Shown here one piece after another: positions 41,511-48,172 of a stretch of DNA of 53,007 nucleotides (position 1 is its first letter; each line of letters opens with the position of its first letter). Under the pieces are notes generated by a model. It worked only from the letters and a program-made list of their open reading frames with translations. It was not told the DNA's origin and ran no database searches. Source of the DNA: JAABPW01 sp037132275. Lineage in GTDB: Bacteria; Verrucomicrobiota; Kiritimatiellia; CAIKKV01; CAITUY01. Both the position numbers and the translations under genes were made by a program. The stretch lies in assembly GCA_037132275.1 (NCBI GenBank), contig JBAXPK010000014.1, positions 1 to 53,007 of the forward strand, in the 5' to 3' direction.

Positions 41511-43455
41511 CGTCAACCCGATCCAAACCTGCTGGCCGGCATTTGAAACGCTCCCGCCCCATGCCCTTGATGCGTTGGTGGGCGAGGGGGGTACAGATCG
41601 TCTGGCCCGCCTGCGGCGGGAGAAAACCGACATTCCGGTAATCTATGTGGGGGCGGGCAGTTGCGGGCGCGGCGCCGGAGCCGGAAAGGTTATGGATCGC
41701 ATCTTGGAACATCTCAAGGCGAACGCCATACAAGCCGAGGTCGTCGAAGTCGGCTGTATCGGACTTTGCGTTGCGGAGCCGATTGTCGATATCCAGTTGC
41801 CGGGCAAGACTCGCGTGTCATTCCAGCGTGTGACGGAGGATAAGGTCGGGGCTCTGGTGGATTCGGTGCTGGAGGGGAAAATTCCTTTAGACCAGGTCCT
41901 GGGACAGTTCAGGCATCCCCGGCACACTCCCTGGGAGGTGGTGCCCTTTATGGATGAGCATCCCTTCTTTGCTCAGCAAACACGCTTGGTGATGATGAAC
42001 TGCGGCCTGATCCAACCGACCTCCATCCAGGAGTACATTGCCGGCGGCGGCTACCGATCCCTGGCCAAGGCGCTGGGCGAACTCACGCCCGAGGCCGTCT
42101 GCTTGATGGTCGAAAAAAGCGGGTTGCGGGGACGGGGCGGCGCAGGGTTTTCGACCGGCACAAAGTGGAAGTTTGCCCGGCAGGCCCCGGGTTCGCCGAA
42201 GTATCTGGTCTGTAATGCCGACGAGGGCGATCCGGGCGCGTTCATGAACCGGGCGCTTATGGAGGGCGATCCGCACCGCCTGATTGAGGGCATGGCGCTG
42301 GCCGCCTTTGCCATCGGCGTCTCTGAGGCTTTTATTTATGTGCGGGCCGAAAAACCTCTCGCCGGCCAGAGAGTAAAGGATGCCATTGCCCAAGCTGAGG
42401 CCTATGGATTCTTGGGCGGGTCTATTTTGAACTCTGCATTTAGCCTGCGCATTCAGGTTCGCATGGGGGCGGGAGCCTTTGTCTGCGGTGAAGAGACGGC
42501 CTTGATCCACAGTATTGAAGGCAAGCGTGGCATGCCGCGGCCCCGGCCGCCATTCCCGGCCGTCAGTGGTTTGTTTGGCAAGCCAACTGTGATTAATAAT
42601 GTCGAAACGCTCGCCAATATCCCGTCGATTGTCGGCCGGGGTGCCGAATGGTTTGGGACCGTCGGGTCGTCCACGTCCAAGGGCACCAAGATATTTGCGC
42701 TTTCTGGCAAAGTGGCCAGAACCGGGTTGGTAGAAGTGGCCATCGGTACCACAGTGCGGCGGGTGGTTCTGGAAATTGGCGGCGGGTGCGCTAATGGGAA
42801 AGCCTTCAAGGCGGTGCAAATCGGCGGTCCGTCCGGGGGATGCGTGCCGGCTTCACAACTGGATACAGAGATCGATTATGATTCGCTCCGCGCCATCGGC
42901 GCGATCATGGGGTCCGGTGGGATGGTCGTGATGGATGAAGACACCTGCATGGTGGATGTGGCCAAGTTTTTCATGGATTTTATCCAGCGGGAAAGTTGCG
43001 GGAAATGCACACCCTGCCGGGAAGGCACGCTGCGGATGTTGCAGATCCTGCAGGATATCACCGGGGGGCGCTGCGAGTTGGAACGGCAGGAACTCCTTGA
43101 ACGGGATCGCGTGGTGAAGTACATGAGTAGCCTCGCGGTCACCATCCGTGACGCCAGCCTTTGCGGTCTGGGCCAGACCGCGCCCAATCCGATCCTGAGT
43201 ACCCTGCGCTGGTTCCCTGAGGAGTACGAGGCGCACATCAAGGAACGGCGCTGTCCGGCGAAGGTGTGCAAGGAACTTCTAGCCTACTCAATCGATAAGG
43301 ATGCCTGCAAGGGGTGCACGATTTGCGGCAAAAAATGTCCGAGTAAGGCCATTTCAGGCGTGGCAAAACAATACCATGTGATCGATCCGTCGCTCTGTAC
43401 GCGGTGTGGGGCCTGTGCCATTGCCTGCACATTCGGGGCGGTGTCTGCAAGCTAG
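41494..43455 (+). CDS. NuoF/HymB-like NAD(H)-binding flavin subunit
   Basis: 653 residues. N-terminal 2Fe-2S thioredoxin-like segment (Cys57, 88, 92), then the NuoF core: GLRGRGGAGFSTGTKWKF (NAD and FMN), NADEGDPGAF, and SCGKCTPCREG for the 4Fe-4S cluster. The end carries two ferredoxin-type 4Fe-4S motifs (CKGCTICGKKCPSKAISG and CTRCGACAIACTFGA). It takes electrons from formate via FdhA and NuoE to reduce NAD+, or the reverse. GTG 41494 has AAAGGA upstream; the GTG at 41473 is also possible. Confidence 0.92.
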   Translation: MQKSTDVNPIQTCWPAFETLPPHALDALVGEGGTDRLARLRREKTDIPVIYVGAGSCGRGAGAGKVMDRILEHLKANAIQAEVVEVGCIGLCVAEPIVDIQLPGKTRVSFQRVTEDKVGALVDSVLEGKIPLDQVLGQFRHPRHTPWEVVPFMDEHPFFAQQTRLVMMNCGLIQPTSIQEYIAGGGYRSLAKALGELTPEAVCLMVEKSGLRGRGGAGFSTGTKWKFARQAPGSPKYLVCNADEGDPGAFMNRALMEGDPHRLIEGMALAAFAIGVSEAFIYVRAEKPLAGQRVKDAIAQAEAYGFLGGSILNSAFSLRIQVRMGAGAFVCGEETALIHSIEGKRGMPRPRPPFPAVSGLFGKPTVINNVETLANIPSIVGRGAEWFGTVGSSTSKGTKIFALSGKVARTGLVEVAIGTTVRRVVLEIGGGCANGKAFKAVQIGGPSGGCVPASQLDTEIDYDSLRAIGAIMGSGGMVVMDEDTCMVDVAKFFMDFIQRESCGKCTPCREGTLRMLQILQDITGGRCELERQELLERDRVVKYMSSLAVTIRDASLCGLGQTAPNPILSTLRWFPEEYEAHIKERRCPAKVCKELLAYSIDKDACKGCTICGKKCPSKAISGVAKQYHVIDPSLCTRCGACAIACTFGAVSAS

Positions 43456-43470
43456 ACGAAGGGAATTCTG

Positions 43471-43659
43471 ATGAAATCTAAAGCTGAATTGATGAAGGCC
43501 ATAAGGGCGGCATCGCGAAAAGACAAAGGCGCATTTCGCTTGTCCTGCAAGGCGGCGCTCCTGCTTGCCGCCAAACACCGGGTCTCGCCGGGTCGTATCG
43601 GGAAATACTGCGACGAGGAAGGCGTGAAACTGCGATGCTGCCAATTGGGTTGTTTTTAG
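43471..43659 (+). CDS. Small CQLGCF-ending protein of unknown function
   Basis: 62 residues. N-terminal helix, then a hydrophobic helix (KAALLLAAKHRVSPGRIGKYC) and a conserved-looking end CCQLGCF. Three cysteines cluster in the last seven residues and a fourth sits 10 residues earlier, suitable for metal or Fe-S. I recall similar CQLGCF ends in proteins next to molybdenum-cofactor or formate dehydrogenase genes, but I cannot name the family with certainty. AGGGAA upstream of the ATG and its place in the operon support it as a real gene. Confidence 0.7.
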   Translation: MKSKAELMKAIRAASRKDKGAFRLSCKAALLLAAKHRVSPGRIGKYCDEEGVKLRCCQLGCF

Positions 43660-43674
43660 TCTCTTAGAGAAAAG

Positions 43675-44793
43675 ATGATCGCCTGCCCCAATATGCTGAT
43701 GATCGGCGCGACGGGGCGTAATGTCGGCAAAACCGAATTTGCCTGCGAACTGATCCAACTGCATTCAGCGACCCGACCGGTGTTCGGAGTCAAGGTCACC
43801 ACGGTTCAGACTCGCGACGAGCCCTGTCCGCATGGCGGTCAGGGCTGTGGTGCGTGCGGTTCGTTGACGGAAAATTTCTGTCTGACGGAAGCACGCCTCG
43901 AAGATGGCGACAAGGACACCACCCGCATGTTGCGCGCTGGCGCCCGGCGCGTCTTCTGGTTGAGGGTTTTGCATGACCATCTGGAGGAGGGGATGAGGCG
44001 TCTATTGGAGACGATTCCCGACAAAGCGTTGGTGGTGTGCGAATCTAATTCTGCCCGGACCGTTCTGACGCCGGGCGTTTTTCTCGTGATTCAGGAGGCG
44101 GATGTGTCGGCCATCAAGCCCTCCTGTCAGGCCGTGCTTGCCCTTGCGAACCAGCTGGTGAGATCCTCCGGCAGCGGCTGGGATTTTCAGCCGGGCCGGA
44201 TTGCTTTGTCCGGAGACCGCTGGGTGATCCGGCCCAACGCCACGGCTATCATTCTTGCGGGCGGCAAGAGTCTTCGCATGGGCCGCGACAAGAGTATGCT
44301 GGCTGTCGACGGCCAGCCCATGATTGGCCATATTGCCGGCCAACTCAGCTATTTTCAGGAACGGCTGATCAGTTCAAATGATCCTGAAAAATATGCATTT
44401 CTCAAACTGCCGGTGGTGTCGGATCGTGAGCCCGGCTACGGGCCGCTGATGGGTATTCTATCCAGTGTTGATCGGGCCGCCCACGACCTCTGCTTTGTCA
44501 CAGGCTGCGATATTCCGGCTCTCGACCCGGGGTTTGTCATGCAACTTTTGGCGCAGGCGGAAGATCACGATATTGTCATGCCGCAGCATGCGGATGGACG
44601 GGTGGAACCGCTATTGGCGGTTTACCGGAAATCCATCATTCCTGTCGCGGAAGCGGAGTTGCGTGGGGGCAATCGGCGGATCGTGTCGCTTTTCGATAAG
44701 TTACGTGTCAGATTCGTCGCGGCGGATCAGGAAAACTGGTATCATAACTTGAACACGATGGAGGATTACCGACTGTGGACGGAGGTCGCATGA
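43675..44793 (+). CDS. MobB-like/MobA fusion for molybdopterin guanine dinucleotide cofactor
   Basis: 372 residues. Part 1 (about 1-180) is a P-loop domain with GATGRNVGKT (11-20), of the MobB type, carrying a Cys cluster (C51, C58, C61, C69) not seen in textbook MobB. Part 2 (about 185-372) is MobA: AIILAGGKSLRMGRDKS, then VTGCDIPALDPGF, which attaches GMP to molybdopterin. Formate dehydrogenases need the bis-MGD cofactor, so the fusion serves the operon's own enzyme. It overlaps moeA by an ATGA junction. Confidence 0.85.
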   Translation: MIACPNMLMIGATGRNVGKTEFACELIQLHSATRPVFGVKVTTVQTRDEPCPHGGQGCGACGSLTENFCLTEARLEDGDKDTTRMLRAGARRVFWLRVLHDHLEEGMRRLLETIPDKALVVCESNSARTVLTPGVFLVIQEADVSAIKPSCQAVLALANQLVRSSGSGWDFQPGRIALSGDRWVIRPNATAIILAGGKSLRMGRDKSMLAVDGQPMIGHIAGQLSYFQERLISSNDPEKYAFLKLPVVSDREPGYGPLMGILSSVDRAAHDLCFVTGCDIPALDPGFVMQLLAQAEDHDIVMPQHADGRVEPLLAVYRKSIIPVAEAELRGGNRRIVSLFDKLRVRFVAADQENWYHNLNTMEDYRLWTEVA

Positions 44794-45971
44794 ATACGGT
44801 TTCTTTTCGGGAGGCCAATGACCTTATGCTGGAAGCGGCGGTGCCGTTACCCGGCGAGGACATTGATCTGGTGTCCGCGCTGGGGCGCGTGCTGGCACAG
44901 GACGTTGTGTCGGATGTCGACATGCCACCGTTCGATAAATCCGCCATGGATGGGTATGCCTGCCGCCGGGCGGATCTTGCTGCCAGTCTCACGGTGGTGG
45001 AGGAAATTCCAGCGGGCCGCATGCCCGGGCTGCCCGTTGGCCCGCGGCAATGTGCCCGCATCATGACCGGTGCGCCGGTGCCGGATGGCGCCGACTGTGT
45101 CGTCATGGTCGAACAGACGGAGACGCTTCCCGATGGCCGGATCCGGATGACCAACATCAAGACCGCCGACAACATTTGCCGGAAAGCGGAAGATATCCAT
45201 AGCGGCGAGTGTGTCTTGGGGCAGGGTGAGATCATCACCCCTGCCCAGATGGCGGTGCTCGCCTCCGTGGGGTGCGTGAGACCCCGGGTTGCCTGTCGGC
45301 CGCGTGTCACCGTGCTGGTCACCGGAAACGAACTGGTGGAACCCGACGGCCTGCCTGTGGGAGCACGGATTCGTAATAGTAACGGCACACAACTGTGTGC
45401 ACACCTTCAGCAAATGGGCGTCGTGCCGCAGTATGGGGGTATTGTTGAGGATACCCGCGACGCCATTGATCAGGCGGTGAAAAAGGCGATGCCTAAAAGC
45501 GACCTGATTTTGCTGTCCGGCGGGGTTTCCGCGGGCGTATATGACCTGGTGCCTGAGAGCCTTCGGCAAAACGGTTTTGAGTTTCTCTTCGAGCGCGTGG
45601 ACATGCAGCCGGGCCGACCGACTCTCTTTGGCCGTTGCGGCAGCCTTTATTGTTGCGGGCTTCCCGGCAATCCGGTTGCGACCTTTGTGGTTTTTGAATT
45701 ACTCCTCAAGCCTTTTCTCTACCGTCTCATGGGGCATGACAGTTTGCCACACTTGGTGGAGGCCGTTCTTTTCCGTGATGTGTCCTGCAAAGCCGGGCGC
45801 AAGCAGGTCACCATCCCCGTGCGATTTACGCAATCTGGCGTCGTCGAGCCCCTTGAGTATCACGGGTCCGCCCACATCAATGCCATGACTCGCGCGCAAG
45901 CCCTGCTGACCTTCCCCATGGGGCAGGATACACTGCGGGCTGGAGCCACCGTTTATGTACGACCGATTTAA
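44790..45971 (+). CDS. moeA: Molybdopterin molybdenumtransferase MoeA
   Basis: 393 residues. Inserts molybdate (or tungstate) into adenylated molybdopterin. The SAMDGYA motif (about 52-58), GNELV, and SGGVSAGVYDLVPE are standard. The last domain resembles the MoeA domain IV. GGAGG five bases before the ATG, which overlaps the MobBA stop. Its end overlaps moaA by 17 bases. Confidence 0.95.
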   Translation: MNTVSFREANDLMLEAAVPLPGEDIDLVSALGRVLAQDVVSDVDMPPFDKSAMDGYACRRADLAASLTVVEEIPAGRMPGLPVGPRQCARIMTGAPVPDGADCVVMVEQTETLPDGRIRMTNIKTADNICRKAEDIHSGECVLGQGEIITPAQMAVLASVGCVRPRVACRPRVTVLVTGNELVEPDGLPVGARIRNSNGTQLCAHLQQMGVVPQYGGIVEDTRDAIDQAVKKAMPKSDLILLSGGVSAGVYDLVPESLRQNGFEFLFERVDMQPGRPTLFGRCGSLYCCGLPGNPVATFVVFELLLKPFLYRLMGHDSLPHLVEAVLFRDVSCKAGRKQVTIPVRFTQSGVVEPLEYHGSAHINAMTRAQALLTFPMGQDTLRAGATVYVRPI

Positions 45972-46752
45972 CCGTCGCATTCATTATCTCCGCCTCTCGG
46001 TCACCGACTTGTGCAACTTGCGGTGTACCTACTGCATGCCCGCCGAAGGCGTGCCGTTGGTGCGGCACGACCAGATCCTGTCTTTTGAGGAGATTGCCGA
46101 ATTGGCCCGGGTGGCGGTTGAACTGGGGGTGGATAAAGTCCGGGTAACGGGGGGGGAACCGCTCGTCCGTCGCGACATTATCGAACTCGTCCGGATGTTG
46201 GCGGCCATTCCGGGGATTGCCGATTTTGGCATGACCACTAACGGGGTGCTTCTTGCCCGCCACGCCGTGGCCCTGCGTGAAGCCGGGCTTCATCGCGTTA
46301 ACATCAGCCTCGATACGATGGATCCCGCGCGGTTCCAAACGATCACGCGCTGCGGCCGGCTCGAGGATACCCTGGCGGGGATTGATGCGGCCCTGGCTGC
46401 CGGCTTTCGCAAGGTGAAATTAAACTGCGTCGTGGCCGTGTCCCCGGATGAACCCGACGCGCGATCCGTTGCCCGCTATGCCGCGCAGCGAAATCTGGAG
46501 GTGCGGTTTATCCGCAAGATGGATACCGTCTCGGGACAGTTCTGGCGGGTGGTGGGCGGTGATGGCGGCCATTGCCAGAGTTGCAGCCGCCTGCGCGTTT
46601 CCAGCCTGGGACGGATCTATCCGTGTCTTTTCAGCGATCTGTACTATGATGTCCGGCAGTTGGGTCCGCGGGCGGCCATTCTGGCGGCGGTGGAAGGTAA
46701 ACCCGAAGCGGGGCGAACGAGCGAAAACCGGTTTCACCATATTGGAGGTTAG
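45955..46752 (+). CDS. moaA: Short MoaA, GTP 3',8-cyclase
   Basis: 265 residues; MoaA is normally about 320-340. Radical-SAM Cys20, 24 and 27 (CNLRCTYC), TGGEPLVR, and the C-terminal cluster Cys207, 210 and 224 (GHCQSCSRLRVSSLGRIYPC) are intact, as is the terminal GG required for activity. The missing stretch lies between KMD (190) and GGDGGHC, about 45 residues that in the E. coli protein follow FIELM. The protein may be a natural compact form. MoaA converts GTP to the pyranopterin precursor with MoaC. Overlaps moeA and lies 2 bases before moaC. Confidence 0.88.
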   Translation: MYDRFNRRIHYLRLSVTDLCNLRCTYCMPAEGVPLVRHDQILSFEEIAELARVAVELGVDKVRVTGGEPLVRRDIIELVRMLAAIPGIADFGMTTNGVLLARHAVALREAGLHRVNISLDTMDPARFQTITRCGRLEDTLAGIDAALAAGFRKVKLNCVVAVSPDEPDARSVARYAAQRNLEVRFIRKMDTVSGQFWRVVGGDGGHCQSCSRLRVSSLGRIYPCLFSDLYYDVRQLGPRAAILAAVEGKPEAGRTSENRFHHIGG

Positions 46753-46754
46753 GT

Positions 46755-47207
46755 ATGGAGTTTACTCATTTTGACGAAAAGGGACGGCCGCGCATGGTCG
46801 ATGTTGGCGATAAGCCGCCCAGCCATCGCACGGCCCGGGCGGAGGGCCGGATCGGGCTGCAGCCGGAGACCGTGTGCCGGATTCGGGAGAACCAGATCGG
46901 CAAGGGGAACGTGTTGATCACGGCCGAATTAGCCGGGGTGCAGGCGGCCAAACAGACCGCATTGCTTATCCCTCTTTGTCACACGCTGTCGCTCAGCAAG
47001 GTGTGTGTCGAGGCCGTCCTGGAAACCGATAGCGTACGGGTAACGGCGGAGATCAAATGCACCGGGCAGACGGGGTGTGAGATGGAGGCATTGACCGCAG
47101 TGAGCGTGGCGCTTTTAACGGTGTACGATATGTGCAAGGCGGTGGACAAGACGATGGAACTCGGCTCTATCCGGCTTCTGGCGAAACAGAAGGTGGCCTG
47201 TGGATAA
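46755..47207 (+). CDS. moaC: Cyclic pyranopterin monophosphate synthase MoaC
   Basis: 150 residues, normal length. Works after MoaA to form cyclic pyranopterin monophosphate. MVDVGDKP near the start, LIPLCHTL and TGCEMEALTAVSVALLTVYDMCK mark the family, with KAVDKTM. GGAGG ahead of the ATG. Its end overlaps the next gene by 8 bases. moaD, moaE and moeB, which complete molybdopterin, are not in this window. Confidence 0.95.
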   Translation: MEFTHFDEKGRPRMVDVGDKPPSHRTARAEGRIGLQPETVCRIRENQIGKGNVLITAELAGVQAAKQTALLIPLCHTLSLSKVCVEAVLETDSVRVTAEIKCTGQTGCEMEALTAVSVALLTVYDMCKAVDKTMELGSIRLLAKQKVACG

Positions 47208-48132
47208 TCCCGTTGTCATCTCTGTGAATATTTCCGTGGAGAAGGGCACCACCAAGAAGCCGGTGTCGAAAGGAGTCGTCACGGCCACCGGAATTGAGGG
47301 CGACGCCCATGCGGGCGCCTGGCATCGGCAGGTCAGTCTGCTTGCCCGTGAGAGTATTGATCAATTTTCCATTCAGGCCGGAAAGACCTACCAGCCTGGC
47401 GACTTTGCCGAGAACCTGACCACGGCCGGCGTAAATTTAGCTTCTGTCTCACTTCGCGACCGGTTTCGCATTGGCACCGTGGTTTTGGAGGTCACGCAGA
47501 TTGGCAAAGAATGCCACGGCGACGGGTGTGCGATCTTCCGGGAGGTGGGTAAATGCGTCATGCCGAAGGAGGGCATCTTCGCCCGCGTTCTGCACGGCGG
47601 CGAGATCCATCCCAGCGACGCCCTTCAGCACGAGTCACGGCCCCTGAAAATGGTCATCATCACCACCAGTGACCGTGCCAGCCGTGGTGAGTACGAAGAC
47701 CGCAGCGGGCCGGCCATAAGGGAGCGAGCCGAGCGTCATTTCCAGGGTAGTGAGTGGTCTGTCGTCATCCAAAACCGCCTCATTCCCGATGATGCAGACC
47801 GGTTGAAGGCCACCTTGCGCCAGGCCCTTGATGAAGGCGCCGATATGATATTCACCACCGGTGGAACAGGCATTGGCCCGCGGGATATCACGCCGGATGT
47901 CGTGGCGCCGATGCTCACCCGAACCATCCCTGGAATCATGGAAGCCATACGGGTCAAGTATGGCGCCACGATCCCTTCCGCGCTACTCAGTCGCGGTGTA
48001 GCGGGCCTGATCGGCTCGACCCTGGTCTACACCCTGCCGGGAAGCGTCAAGGCTGTGAACGAGTATATGGACGAAATCGGCCTCACACTGAATCATAGCC
48101 TGCTGATGCTGATGGGGATTGACGCCCACTAG
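47200..48132 (+). CDS. MOSC-domain / MogA fusion protein
   Basis: 310 residues. About 1-142 is a MOSC sulfur-carrier domain with the Cys-rich GKECHGDGCAIFREVGKC and a following MPKEGIFARV. About 148-310 is MogA/MoaB: VIITTSDRASRGEYEDRSGP, FTTGGTGIGPRDITPD. MogA adenylates molybdopterin before MoeA inserts metal; MOSC proteins carry activated sulfur, possibly for cofactor or enzyme maturation. The fusion would close the maturation set of this operon. GTG start at 47200 overlaps moaC. Confidence 0.9.
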   Translation: MDNPVVISVNISVEKGTTKKPVSKGVVTATGIEGDAHAGAWHRQVSLLARESIDQFSIQAGKTYQPGDFAENLTTAGVNLASVSLRDRFRIGTVVLEVTQIGKECHGDGCAIFREVGKCVMPKEGIFARVLHGGEIHPSDALQHESRPLKMVIITTSDRASRGEYEDRSGPAIRERAERHFQGSEWSVVIQNRLIPDDADRLKATLRQALDEGADMIFTTGGTGIGPRDITPDVVAPMLTRTIPGIMEAIRVKYGATIPSALLSRGVAGLIGSTLVYTLPGSVKAVNEYMDEIGLTLNHSLLMLMGIDAH

Positions 48133-48172
48133 GAAAGTGTTTTCACATCGCCTCCCGCCCGGGAACATTCTA

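Noticed and set aside
45955..46752. moaA as a pseudogene
   Set aside because: Although short, it has both cluster motifs, the terminal Gly-Gly, no internal stop and an intact operon, so a compact functional enzyme is the better reading.
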